64,000 nt of DNA. Origin: Dermacentor variabilis (taxonomy: Eukaryota > Arthropoda > Arachnida > Ixodida > Ixodidae). The stretch spans positions 128,278,605 to 128,342,604 of the forward strand of contig NC_134572.1 in assembly GCF_050947875.1 (NCBI RefSeq), in the 5' to 3' direction. Shown piece by piece: positions 1 to 12,196 of the stretch. Every line of letters starts with the position of its first letter. Position 1 is the stretch's first letter. The translations under genes were made by a program, and so were the position numbers. The notes under the pieces were generated by a model. It was not told the DNA's origin and did no database searches. It worked only from the letters and a program-made list of their open reading frames with translations.

Positions 1-996
1 AAAGGAGACAACTAATGGGCACAAAAGAAATGAACCTACACTCTAAGAAATGTCCGCAACAAAACCGAAAAAAAATACAGATATTTTGTATCTTTTATTG
101 ATGTATACAAACAAACAAAAAACAAAGAAGGTGGCAGCACCGTGAAGCGTTTTCCAGATTTTCACTGTAATATCTCTATGATAATAAAATCACAGACAAA
201 AACATCAGATGTGTTACACCCTCTTGCACGTTCAATAGGATAGACACGTAAAGGTTACATAAAGGTTACATAAAGCTGTGAAAGAGTACATGCGCGGTTT
301 CGTCTAGCTGTTCCGTCTTCGAAACTTTTAAATCGCAATATCGAAATCTTTCTGATAACTTGCTACGCATAAGTTCGACAAATGCTGCAGACGTAGACAG
401 TAATTTTGTTCAGCTGAGTCAGATTACAGAGCGTCTGCAAAACGAAATGTTAGGGGAGTTTGTAAAAGCCTAAGCAGGAATTTCCGCTGAACGAGAAAAC
501 ATGGCATTCGGGCACACTTTTGGCATACTTTTCTGGAAAGTTTTCTCATAGAGCCCCGAGCTCTGTACTGTTTAGTCAGTAGAAACACGATGGTTCAGCA
601 GTAACATATAAACGCGGTTAACATTTACAAGAAAATGTGAGTGACGCGTTTTCTCAGAAGTTAAGCTGGCGACTACTCTCAATCGCGTGAAGATAGACAA
701 AAACATGATATACATGTACGCATCCAAGGACAATAGTACTAAATGTACTTTCCGTCTCGGTAAAGCGTTGTACATGCAGGCGTACGTCTTTTCTTCTCAA
801 ACAGTATGACTCCTAGTCACCACGTTTCCCCAAGTCTGGTTTCCTTGCTTGTAGTGTGGGCCTTATGACGTATCTCATTTGCACCTGCTCATGCACATTT
901 TTATCTTCAGAAGGTTGTAGTGGACGCCACCGTAGGTTTTTCGTAGTGCTTGTGGCATTTCAGTACGTGGATATTTTTTAGCGCCTTAATGGTTTT
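1..996. other. No gene recognised
   Basis: AT-rich sequence with only chance-length ORFs in both strands. I see no repeat family, tRNA-like box or protein motif in it. The next feature to the right is a reverse-strand SINE 3' end. Confidence 0.5.
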
Positions 997-1100
997 GTGC
1001 ATTGATTAATAAAGGGAAAATGGGGCGTGCAACTAATCGTAGCAACTGCTACAAAGGAAACCCATACGGGTTCCTCGAGAGAAAAGCCTCGCACTTAAAG
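997..1100 (-). mobile_element. Ruka-like tRNA-derived SINE, 3' half (split copy)
   Basis: The stretch matches the 3' body of the SINE at 1955-2134 in the same reverse orientation (shared blocks ATTAATAAAGGG, GGTTCCTCGA, AAAGCCTCGCA). The tRNA-like 5' half is missing here but resumes at 1759-1866, after a 658-bp insert. The last 15 bases (1086-1100) recur with one mismatch at 1759-1773, as expected for a target-site duplication. The family resembles Ruka, a tRNA-related SINE described in ixodid ticks; the name is from memory, while the repeat relationship is seen directly. Confidence 0.7.
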
Positions 1101-1758
1101 AGAGAGAGAGAGATAAAGAGAAAAGGCAGGGAGGTCAACCAGATATCGGTCTCCGGTTTGCTACCCTACACTGGGGATGGGAGATAGGGGTTATATATAG
1201 GGGACAGAGAGCAAAGCGTTAAAGAAAGTACGGGCCCACTCAGCCCATACTGAGGATCACCACGTCCCAATTCCTCTTTCTAGAACTGACGCAGCACGGA
1301 AGCTCCGCCTACTTGCTCGGCAGTGTACCGCGTCGCAATGGAATGAGCCACATTTAAGAAATACGCGACTGTACTCATTTGATTCCACATTAAGCCTTCG
1401 AGCGCCATCACAGCTTCGCCGTAGAGACGCCACGCTTTTATATCGACTTTGGTTGGGCGTTGCCTTTACGAAAGCCTATGCATTCCGCATAGGGATGACC
1501 GACACCGCAACCTGTGACCACTGCGGCCACTCAGAATCAATTGACCATATTTTGTGAGCCTTCCCGCAGTACAGACCACAGAGGGAATGCCTTTGCCACG
1601 AACTTGACCAGCTGGACGACCAACCGCTATCGGAAAAAAGAATTTTACACCATCGAAAGGACCTACCGTCACAGAAGGCCGTGCAGGAACTATTGCGCTT
1701 TTTGCTATCTACCGGTCTGTGTGAACGACTTTAACTGGAACGCCTCTTGTGTGTGTGT
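1101..1758 (-). mobile_element. 5'-inverted (twin-primed) RNase H LINE insertion in a SINE
   Basis: The left part, 1101-1215, reads on the minus strand as a LINE 3' UTR ending in a (CT)n tail, with the GGTTGACCTCCCTGCC-type block also found at 44937-44956. The right part, about 1260-1734, is in the opposite orientation and encodes a LINE C-terminus: end of RNase H, then RLWLGVAFTKAY, then a zinc knuckle CDHCGHSESIDHIL whose last Cys is lost behind a TGA, and a stop at 1732-1734. Both parts lie between 15-bp direct repeats. The arrangement fits an insertion with a 5' inversion. The element belongs to the RNase H-bearing I-type group by its C-terminal motif; exact family unknown. Confidence 0.65.
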
Positions 1759-1866
1759 GCCTCGCACTTGAAGAAAAATTTATCCTGGTCGGGGACTTGA
1801 ACTCAGTACCACCGCCTTTCAGGGGCAGCCGTTCTACTATCTGAGCTATAACCAGGCGGCTAGCAG
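1759..1866 (-). mobile_element. Ruka-like SINE, tRNA-derived 5' half (split copy)
   Basis: On the minus strand this reads as a tRNA-like head: box A TAGCTCAGATAG, an anticodon arm with 5-bp stem CTGCC/GGCGG around loop CCTGAAA (anticodon TGA, Ser-like), then box B GAGTTCAAGTCC, then the TTTTTCTTCAA linker. It completes the 3' half at 997-1100. It is a SINE head, not a functional tRNA gene: no clean acceptor stem, and it is fused to SINE body. Confidence 0.75.
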
Positions 1867-1954
1867 ATAGGCGGGCGAAGTCGAATCTATCAACAACTCG
1901 AAGCAACGGCAAGTGTTTGACGTAATAGTTGCGCGGAAACCAGCAAGATGGAGA

Positions 1955-2134
1955 AAAGTAATTAATAAAGGGCAAATGAGACATTCACCCGATCGTGGCA
2001 GTTGCCACAAAGGAAGCGCACACTGGTTCCTCGAAAGGAAAGCCTCGCAGTTGAAGAAAAATTCGCCCTGTTCCGGGACTCGAACCCGGGACCACCGCTT
2101 TTCCGGAGCAGCCGTTCTACCATCTGATAGCATC
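1955..2134 (-). mobile_element. Ruka-like tRNA-derived SINE, nearly complete copy
   Basis: Reverse-strand copy with box B GGGTTCGAGTCCC (better preserved than its neighbour), the CGAATTTTTCTTCAA linker and a body ending in CCCTTTATTAATTAC. The 5' tip including box A is cut off at about 2134, where the sequence continues with an unrelated TAGCATCAAAG. It lies 90 bp from the split copy, in the same orientation. Confidence 0.75.
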
Positions 2135-2939
2135 AAAGATCTGTAGTAGTCTACACCTTGAAGCGGCGATGTTTCTATAACCACTAATAATAATATTAAT
2201 AACGAAATACTGAAATTCGGGTGCTGTGGGCATGGGGCGTTATCTAATTGCTCAGCATAGCGTGATGCTGCATGGCATTACATCGCCCTGCACGTCACGC
2301 CCAACCCGAGCATATACCACCCTCTTAGGGAACACACTTCCTTTCCATGGTTCCGTTGGTAATGTGGAGTTGAAGCCTCTGTAATATAGCAATCATGATT
2401 TACACCGCGAAAGAACTGGTACAAGCAAGAAGTCAGAACGACGCGACCACTGTCTTTTCACTAAAGGTCTATTGGAAAAATACAAAATACAAAAAGAAAT
2501 CGGGGCAGAAACTCCCTTGGGGAATTGTCATATAATGTGTAGCGCTCTTTGTTATCATGAGCAACTGCAAATAAGATAAGCAACTGCAAAGAATACCATG
2601 CGCACTATGACGATCTCCCCAGTAAACACATTTTTACTACCAATGTTGTGCTCGGTAAATGAGAAAAATGTTGCTCAAGGACTTTTTTTCACCCATAAAT
2701 TGCCCGCCGACACGCTCGCTTTTTTACCAACGCGCCCTCTTCAGAAACTTCTCAGAGTTGTTGCGTACGCAATTGTCTGGTTGCTGTTGCGTACTCCAGG
2801 GTAGCGTAGCGTACTGCTGCCGAGAAGTAGCGGCGCCTGCCTATCGAAACTCGACCGACATTACTTATTGGGTAGCGTGGCGTTGTCAGCGGGCTGCAGG
2901 CATCCGGTAGATCATGGCGACCAAGCAGGGGCGAGACGA
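2135..2939. other. No gene recognised
   Basis: Mixed-composition sequence. A 200-base stretch (2700-2900) is richer in CpG and adjoins the LTR-like segment on its right; it may be the element's U5 side, but I cannot fix a boundary. Confidence 0.4.
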
Positions 2940-3410
2940 TTTGCTAGTGCGAAACTTGCACTGTTTATTCAAAGGTAGTTGAAAGAAAATAAGAAAAGCA
3001 TGAAGTATCAAGTATGAAGTCTGAAGTCTCTCAAAGTACATTTCGGAGCCCCTTAAATAGGCTCTCTACAAGTTGTGGGCGGGATCTTGCTTCCGTCGAA
3101 TGACACGTGACAGGCACGGAGAGAGGGCCCCCGTGGGCTCCGGCTCAGTGGGGTGTGTGAAGGGGATGAGGTAAGCACACACAATGCCACGACCATGAGA
3201 GGAGGGGAAGAGGTCGCCCGTAGGCTCCGGCTGAGGTGTTAGGGTGAATGACCTCTCCGGCGCCCGTTGGCTCCGGCTCAGGCGTAGGGTGTATGACCTC
3301 TCGCCACGTGGTGTCAGACGCCAACCCTAACATTGCCTGCGCTGCCACGCGTTGCATACCAGCGCAAGCTCTCACCTGCTTTCTGACTGCGCCTCGGTGA
3401 CACCAAATCG
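2940..3410 (-). mobile_element. LTR-like segment, probably solo gypsy-type LTR
   Basis: Read on the minus strand it has LTR architecture: an upstream GC-rich part with three related direct repeats containing GGAGCCNACGGG (plus-strand positions about 3127, 3215 and 3261; the last two 46 bp apart), a TATA-like CTATTTAAGG at 3051-3060, and an AATAAA at 2963-2968 about 85 bases downstream of it. No gag or pol lies next to it. The TG and CA ends were not located with certainty, so the limits are approximate. Confidence 0.45.
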
Positions 3411-4807
3411 AAACGCATCGTGTCAACGCGTGCTATTGCTGAGATTTGTTTAGGGACCCCGGACTACCTCCCGCACTGCTACTACCATGTTATTGCGATA
3501 GCTACTATATGGACACTACAGGCGCATTTCTGCCGTCGCTGTGATGTTCCAAATAAAGTCCAAGGGCGATAATATCCTCGTCGGGTGCCGTATGCTGTAT
3601 GTGCGAGTGAAAGCTTGCAAGGGTGAGCCAACCAATCGCGGGCCGGAAGCCCGTTCTCTGTACTCCGCGGCGTCTATGTGGGCCACGCCCTCTACATCTT
3701 GGTATTTGCGCTCAATGCGGCGCGCCCTTGCCTCTCATCGCTCCTTGTGGTGCTCTGGGTACGTGTTCTTTGGCAGTGGAGGAATTTTAATTTGCATGGT
3801 GACGCGAGGGCGCAATTCACAGCAGCCGCCGCCGACCGACCTACCATATGACGCCCTACTCTCACACCATCTCGTATACCCATCGCCGCCGCACTACGCT
3901 TTTCTTATGCTTTCGCCGTACCCTCCTCTGGTTTCCGCCTCATGGTTCTACTGCAACCTCCTATGCGCCTTCCTCTTCGCGTCCTTGCGCCTTCCTCTTC
4001 CCCTGCTGCGCTCTGCGCTTGCTTTCGTCTTTCGCTATGCTCATTCACTCGGTTACGCCGCCGCCGCCGCCGCCACCATTTGCCGAAGGAACGGGCGCCT
4101 AATGGCACGTTCACACTGGGAAATCCGGCGTCTACACCGAAGGGAATTCTCCTGCCGCCGAAATTCGCGTCGTGCACACTGCTTGTCCACCGTGCCGCCG
4201 GAACGCCATACAGAGCCATCCGCTGTGTAGGATTCTCACCTCCAAGCAAGCGCGGGATATCCCGAATGTTCCTGCAACACGAAACTAGAGGGTACTAGAA
4301 TGGGGAGTGGCTCTAGTGTATGGTTTGGCAAGCGCCGAGGGTGTTGCAAAAGATGCTGAAATTGCGGTGGCGTTGCCGTTGCTTTATCCTGAAGCTCTGG
4401 CTGTTCGGCAGAGCCCATTGGCTGAGGCGAGCTCACAGGCCGACTAGCAGTCGTCTGCCCGACGTACCCTCGTTGTTGCGTAGTTTTCGTCGCTCTTTCT
4501 CAATTTTATTGACTGCAGGTCAGTGGGGAAGAAAATCACTGTTTCCGCCACCGAGTATCAAAAGTAGATGCAGCAGAGTGAAACGCCTGTCAAAGCTCCA
4601 CGAAGCTGCGGTAGGGTCTCCGACGCGACAGGCGTCCGACCGGTGTGCGGAACAGCTAATTCAAGTGAAGGCGACGGTGGCGCCACTAAGTTTTCAATGA
4701 AGTAATCCTCAGCGAAGAGTCCGCCGTGGACCCACTCTCCATTTCTAGTAAACCTTATCGAAACTGCGCATTTATGTCCGCTCGCGTAGAGTTCGCGTGT
4801 TTTTATT
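3411..4807. other. GC-rich stretch without a recognised gene
   Basis: Contains long but low-complexity open frames on both strands, including a (GCC)6-type run near 4057-4074. Frames of over 100 codons here are expected from GC-rich composition and lack any motif I know. A minus-strand frame at 4558-4890 faces away from the Harbinger fragment and might be a second Harbinger ORF, but I see no Myb/SANT motif. Confidence 0.4.
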
Positions 4808-5323
4808 TTGGCCGCTTCATCACTGCTTGCAACGACAATAATAAACCCTGAGCAAGAAGAGGCAGCACTACTAGGCCTGCTGGTAAGCACCTTTGTGACG
4901 ATGCATGACGCGCGGAAGCATGCGCCGAAGAGACGACGCCAGCGGCGTTGGTGGGTTCGGCCTGCTTTGCGAGAGCGCGAGAAGCTTGGTCACGCCCCCT
5001 TGTCAGGCCGCTTAGTCCTTGTGCTTCACGTGGTACTTGTCGAAAACGACAGGGCGGTTACGCACCAATTCGATGAGTATTTCCGATGTCGCGACGCCTT
5101 CGAAGACTGCGATATTACGAGCGCGTCGAGCTTGGCCACCACCTTTCGAGTTGCTGAATCACGCTCCGATTGGTTCACGGTGAGGGAATCCGGTGGCAGC
5201 TGCCGCAAAAATCGGTCAGGGAGCGAACGGCGCGGCAGAGGCTATTCCGGCGGATCTCGCCGCCGCCGAACTGGGTTCCGCGCCGCTCCAGACGGGGAAT
5301 GTCTCAGTATGAACGCGCCATAA
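4808..5323 (+). pseudogene. PIF/Harbinger (HARBI1-like) transposase N-terminal fragment
   Basis: The open frame carries a basic block followed by RRWWVRPALREREKLGHAP and, about 30 residues on, HQFDEYFRCRDAFEDC. This matches the N-terminus common to HARBI1-like proteins of arthropods (an RWWVRP...R...G core, then F..YFRM....F..LL), which precedes the DDE nuclease. The DDE domain is not present: after FEDC the frame turns into unrelated Arg/Ser-rich sequence, so a frameshift or deletion has removed the catalytic part. The frame opens with TTG, so the true start is unclear. Known family role: DNA cut-and-paste transposition or domesticated derivatives. I infer a dead remnant; a first exon of a host HARBI1-like gene is an alternative. 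Confidence 0.5.
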
Positions 5324-6126
5324 GAGCTACACTCTAAAAGAAACTCCCGAGTATAGTTACGACGACCTAAGACTGGCTTACACATGACTGCACGTGCGTT
5401 TCCATCTCGAAATCTTTGGCATATACGGGTGCGCTGTTTTATGCATTCTTATTCTCTCTCGCAATCAAAGCGATCCAGGCTTTCACCACCAAGGGTAATG
5501 GCTCCGACTAGGGTTCGTCTATGTGCATTCAAGGCCCCAACTTCTCCATTCCTCTTATCGTTAAGCAACCATTTACTCTTTGGGCTTACGCGTGTCCGAA
5601 AAACCACCGCCACTTCCTCTTCGCTCCCGTTTGATGTCTAGAAATGCCTCGGTTGAAATATTCCGCAGTGCGACCACGATGCGCGAGCCTCTGGTTCTCA
5701 CTGGAGCGTTCGGCTTTCCGTCCACAGGCGGCGCACTCTCAGGGGACGCCATATTTCCTGCCTCCATGCCTTTATAGACCAACACAGTCGCTCCCACGCG
5801 CGCGTATGAATGCTCCTTAGGACATCGGGCTCCTTCCTGTCGGTTCGCACCCTTGCTGCGGCACAGAAAGAGAGCATCGGAGCGAGCAGTAAAAAGCGCG
5901 CGAGCTGCGCCCACCAGAAAGACGTGCGCGCTCCTTTTTGTTCACGGCAAGGGAGCCCCGCAATGCGGTCGCGCGCTGTCGCGCCCGTGAACTGCGCGCG
6001 TAAGGACGCCTGCGGGCTATCTCTGAGCGCGAGAGGACAAACTGCGCGCGCGCAGGACTCCCAATAGAGCGAGAGAGATTCTGAGCGACGCGGAAAGCCG
6101 GCGGCGGGCAGCTCCGCTTCCTACTG
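5324..6126. other. CpG-rich stretch, no gene recognised
   Basis: From about 5800 to 6110 the sequence is rich in GCGC and CG dinucleotides compared with the AT-rich surroundings, ending in (TC)9 at about 6127-6143. A promoter-associated CpG cluster is possible, but no exon is seen on either side. The minus-strand frame at 5573-5914 has no recognisable domain. Confidence 0.35.
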
Positions 6127-6495
6127 CCTCTCTCTCTCTCTCCTTCTGCGATGGCTGACTCGATGTTCCGTCCTACCGTGTGAATTGCGTGCAGCGATGG
6201 AAGGCGCTGCTTTGTTGCAAAAAGTGGTGATGCATAACCTGTTCTGGTGCGTCATAAATGGGTTGCTGTGGAGAGATTGAAGTACAATACACTTGGGATA
6301 CTTATAGAAGGAAAGACTGGTAGGGACAATGCTTACGTGGGCTATACTGGTATTTATTGTAGCGGATAGGGAATTGGAATTCAATGCAAATGCAATGGCT
6401 TTGCTTCCGAGAATCTTCTTTAACATTTTTGCCATATATGCACCACATGGCAGGCAGGGGCATGCAGACATATCTTTTGGGCTGCGCGCGTGCGC

Positions 6496-7444
<949 letters not shown>

Positions 7445-7861
7445 TTACAACCTTGTCACTAGTGTGACTGGTTTACCAGACGGGTTTTATTGAACCAAGC
7501 ACTCTCCCTCGATCACTTTATCATATGACGTAATGTATTGTATGATGGAGGGATGAATTGTGTGGTCAATTTATGTGTCACATTATAATAATGAAATGGG
7601 CTAATTAGTTCACCAGAAGACATTGTTCAAGCAACCAATATCATTCAGTCACTTCATCAAATTACTTAACGTGCTACTGACGGCAAAATCAATGTGGCGA
7701 TCGGTTTATTTAACACGTGGTAATAGTGAAATAGGCTGATTTTGTTCACCCGAAGACGCCGTTCAAGCAACTCATTTGCTTCAATCGCTTCGTCCAATCC
7801 CCCAACGCGCTATTAATGGCGGGATCAATGCGCCGATCGATTTGTATATCACGTGCTAAGG
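7445..7861. repeat. Tandem repeat, three units of about 136 bp
   Basis: Anchor blocks recur at constant spacing: GTTTACC at 7471, GTTCACC at 7608 and 7744; a CACGTG-like block at 7714 and 7850 with a diverged counterpart (GTGTCACATT) near 7578. Units two and three are clearly related (AGAAGAC.TTGTTCAAGCAA against CGAAGACGCCGTTCAAGCAA); the first is more diverged. No reading frame is conserved between units, so this is non-coding. Confidence 0.85.
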
Positions 7862-10800
7862 CAGGAAAGCACTTTTCGTCCTCCAATGATCACAGCAGCT
7901 CTGCACGTACTCGCGGACGGTTTAGAAGGTCTAACCGAATAGAATTCAAGTTCAGCGTTCATCCTGCTGCACAGAAATTCTGGCGAAAGCTGCCGCGGCG
8001 AGGGGAGAGGAACCGCTCCACGTGTTTTCACGGACGCAATCGGGAACTGCCGGAGGCATCGCCGACAACCAGAAGTGCGCGCTAGCGAATGGGAAAGCGG
8101 CAGTAAAAAGAACGCGACTTCGAACCTCGTTTCTTTTATTTCTCCGTGAGGCACTTCTGTGTCAAATGCTCGAGCAGCTTCCTTTCTTCCTCTTTGTCCG
8201 CATGGCAGAAGCCAGTCGACAGAGATCCCCGCTTTTATATTTCTTTTTCTCGACTCTCGTTCGCAGGTCAGAGTAGGAAGTGACAGAAGGACATCGCGAT
8301 GTCGTGTCTTGTTGCTTTTGCAGTCTAAGCCAAGCCCGCTGGCCTGTCTGCTCTGCGCGTGTGAATTCCTTTCTTTCTGATTCGGCTGCTCCTTTTTGTG
8401 CTGAGGATAAAACCAGTTTACAACTGATTTGCACGTGTAGCACACAGCGCTACAAATAGGCACCGAAACGTCGGTCCCGCGGCCAGACGGTCAGTGCTCC
8501 TCCCATTGAAGCAGTTTACCGTTGACCGTACTGATATAGACCATACAAGCCACTGCTGAGCGTGCGTTATGAGCTAATAATACCCCTGACGTACAGCACC
8601 TTGAACTCCCTTGAACTCCAGCGGCCTTTATCTCTGTGGAAAAATCGGCGGTGTAGATACGTTCGTTGACATAACAAAGTATAGAGAAGTTTAGAGAGTT
8701 AGGCAATCTACCTGATTTAAAGAAGCCTATTTGGCCGTTGCCATTGCATTTGAACTACAAGTGAATGACTAAATGCTGTTTGTAAAGAGTTAACATCGAA
8801 ATATAAAATGAAAACGGAAGCAAGTGCAGGCGCGTTTTTTTTTTTCATAAAGGCACACATCCTACTTATAAAGTAGGACGTGTGCACAGCAGGACAGTAG
8901 GACCTAAAGGCACACGTCCTACTCTTTAAGTTTGCTCAATATGGGGCATCATGAAAGCTCCAAAGCTTTTTTTCATCATACAGTAACATGTGAGCGCCAA
9001 TGTAAATGGTCTAATGCATTTTTTTAGAATTGACGTTTACGTGATTTCCGAAAGCATGACAGTAAAATCCTGCTATTTTTTAGCCCTGGTATATAGACGC
9101 AACGGCTATGCGCCTAAATGCAAGAAAGTTTCTGAAGTTGAAGAATGAAATTAACATTTATAAGTGGAGCCTACCATACTGTCCATACTATCCATTCCGT
9201 ACCATACTGTCCACCATACTGTCCTAATGATAGTTTGAATTAAGGAATTCATTTACACCGTCATTTTGGCTGCACTTCATGCAAGTGTAACAAAGTCATT
9301 TTGAATCAGAGCCGTGATAATGCCAGTGCGAACCGTTTAGAAGCAAGAATGACAATATTTCATTCCGTCAGCTACAGAAAATTGCTGTCCTTCATATTAC
9401 AAGCGGCGGACCCAATTAAAGTTTGATTACCAGATTACTTCAGTTTGTAGAAACCTGTGGAATATAACGACACTGTGCGATCATTATTCCCTTTTCAAAA
9501 GTACTTACTCCTATGCACTGCGCTTTCACATATGCATTATATGCGTTTATATACTCGTAATGCACTTCATAGCGACTTACGTTATGATAAAGTTTTGCGC
9601 CGCTAAACTGCGGCTATCTATGGTCAGCAGGAGCAAGCCGTATACCGTGTTCCCTGTGGCAGGGTGTGGCATTCGCAAAGACTACTTTGTTCGTCGTTCG
9701 GATAAGTAACGCAGTTTTGTGCAACAGTTACGGGCTTGAGGAGCGATCGAACTCTTCCTCTGCATCTGTGCCCTAAATTCAAAATTCAAGCCGCCTGCAT
9801 TGGATATCATTCTCCAATGTACCGCCTTCATGAGTGGCCCGTGTCGATCAGGTTCTAACGTCTTCATCGCTAGAAAAGAAATTCGATTGTCGCTTTCACG
9901 TCGATCACATGACATAGAAAGAGGTGCGTACAATTGTGCAACTCTCAGCCGTAAATGACGCCACAATCCGTATTTCTCTCGCTAACGCCCGTCCAGTACT
10001 ACTTACAACTATGTAGATCCCAACCGCCGGCATATCGTAAACTCGCGTCGAATGGCAGCAGTTTGTCATGCCTTCACCGTCATACGATCGCCGTCACCGT
10101 TGTCATCGTCTTTGCTGCTGCCGTCACAAACACGCTAGCGTCACTCGCTTCACCCTGCGTAGGCCAGCAAACTGAGCATCTAGTTTGACATTTCCTTTCC
10201 CTTTCTGTTTCTTTATAATGCCACATTGGCCGCTGTCTTGTTTGCGTTTAGTATAGTTACCGCTTCCTACTTGGAATCTATATATTCTCGTAGCATTATT
10301 AATATGTTTCTTAACATTTTTCGTCGCCTTCTGCGCCCAGTGCACTCCATTATACGCGATGAGACAGGAGACATTGAAAACTTTTTGTGGTCTACCCTGA
10401 AACACCGAGTTCACAGGGGCGCTGAGAACCTGCGAAAGAAGGACCTTCCGTAGAGCCGCATGCAACACCTTGTGTTACCATAATGGTTAGTTAAGTCCAC
10501 GAAGAACGCTTCCGCCTTCTTGTATTCTTAAGCGAAACTGCTTTGATGGATATGCGGTGACATGCCGCAGTAACATTGTATAAGAGACGCGCAAGTGAGC
10601 GATTGCCGGCATCAATCACCAAACTAAGCGCCAACAGTTTCTACCACCCACCGCGACCATTAACCTATTCTTGCACACATTTTCTGACTTTCTGGCTTTC
10701 CAATATGACGTAGTATTCTACTCCGCCTAACTCTGTGTTGCGCAAAGAAAGGGCGCTTTTTTTAGGTACAGGCTTGTAGCAAGTAGTTTAATGAATCTTC

Positions 10801-12196
10801 GTTTCGTTATTCGTGTTCCTTTCTTATATAGTGTTTAGTTATACTTCTTGTTTGCTTACCCTTAGTGATTCGTTATACGCCATAATTTACTCAATATTAA
10901 CACAATTCGTATTTCTGTGGCTTATTCGTTTTATTGTAATCGTGCAGCAGGTCCTGTCTGCGGTGTATCTCCTAGTGTATATCTTTGCATAAAGCAGTTA
11001 CTTTCACTGGCGTACTGAGTTCGCTTGAAAAAGAAGAAAGAAAAACAAGCACGACACAAACAAAATCATACCAATCCAATTTATATTTAAATGGATACCG
11101 ACAGCCTGGGTGCATTAAGGTTCCTTTTTAGCTGTCTGGGCCCTTCCCTATACTTAAAAAAAAGAACACTGCAGCGCCAAGTTTCAACGTATATTCGGTT
11201 TCGTCTTAACTGTTGGCACACGCCTTTTGATCTGTCGCCTTAGTATACCGACAAATGGGACGTTTGCGGTGTAAATAAACGCTCAGTCGATACCCGACAC
11301 GGCAACCAAAAAGCCGTGGTATATGGGATTGACCTGCGACGGCGTTTTTTCGGAGTGTACACAGCCGTCCCAGCGTGTATGCGTACTCAGACGTTGGAGG
11401 TTAAATTTAGCGCCACACACTTCACGCCAACGGGGCTACGCGGAGTCATCTTCGTGCAGCAAGTTTCGCGCAGCTCCTGTTCTGCCGGGAACGAACAGCA
11501 GAGGTTCCATTTATAGTCGACATTTCTTTTTTTCTGCCATGTCGTCTCATTCAAGAAATCGAGAAGCTAGTGCAGTGCCTGTATACAACTGCGAGTGAGC
11601 ACCCAGTTAACGGCCTTGCCGTCACTCACGCGGTAGCGCGGTGGCTATGGCCCTGTCACTAGGGTCTGTTCATGGAGGTAGGAAAGCGTAGGAGAGGCTC
11701 CGGCCAGCCGGGGTGTCTTGGAGAAAGTGTGGTGGAAGTCACGAGCTGTTTTTCTTTCTTTTTTGCTAACGATCACTGGGACTGGTGGTCAAAACGCCAG
11801 TGTTGCCATAGCAGCCACCCTCCTGAAGCTCTCGCTGCAGCTCTCGGACTCAGAAAAGTGACGAACGATATTTCGGCCCAGGTCTTCCTCGAAGCGCATT
11901 CCGTTCGCAAGACAAACTAAGCTTGCAGTGGGGTGTGTATGCTGAAAGTTGTGTTTTGAGTCTGTAAGGGTGAAATGGTCAGACAACAACAGAGACACTC
12001 TCGAGTAGTGATGGCGCGGATCTTCATCGTCGCCATCGACGTGCCACCGAAAATACACAGGGGCGCGTGTGCTTCACTAAAACGGTTACATAAGTTTCGT
12101 AGGCTCTGTTTTGACGCGCGGGAGCAGCGCATACTTCCGGCTGCTCGTAGCAGTGCTAGTTCAAAGCTCCCGTTTATCTGCTCCGGTGAGCTGATT
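7862..12196. other. No gene recognised; one short hairpin
   Basis: About 4.3 kb without a protein motif on either strand. The only structure I found is the inverted repeat at 8853-8885 and a short run of CCATACTGTCC copies at about 9174-9226. At 11270-11280 a TGTAAATAAACGCTC block resembles an LTR polyadenylation site but has no supporting partner. Confidence 0.45.
8853..8923. repeat. 15-bp inverted repeat with a third copy
   Basis: Arms 8853-8867 and 8871-8885 pair with one mismatch around a 3-base spacer, and a third direct copy of the arm (GCACACGTCCTACT) lies at 8910-8923. A T-rich run precedes it at 8835-8845. A transposon end is possible; nothing coding adjoins it. Confidence 0.8.

Noticed and set aside
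1775..1857. tRNA-Ser(TGA) gene on the minus strand
   Set aside because: Boxes and anticodon arm are present, but the sequence is the head of a SINE copy with a neighbouring relative and lacks a proper acceptor stem.
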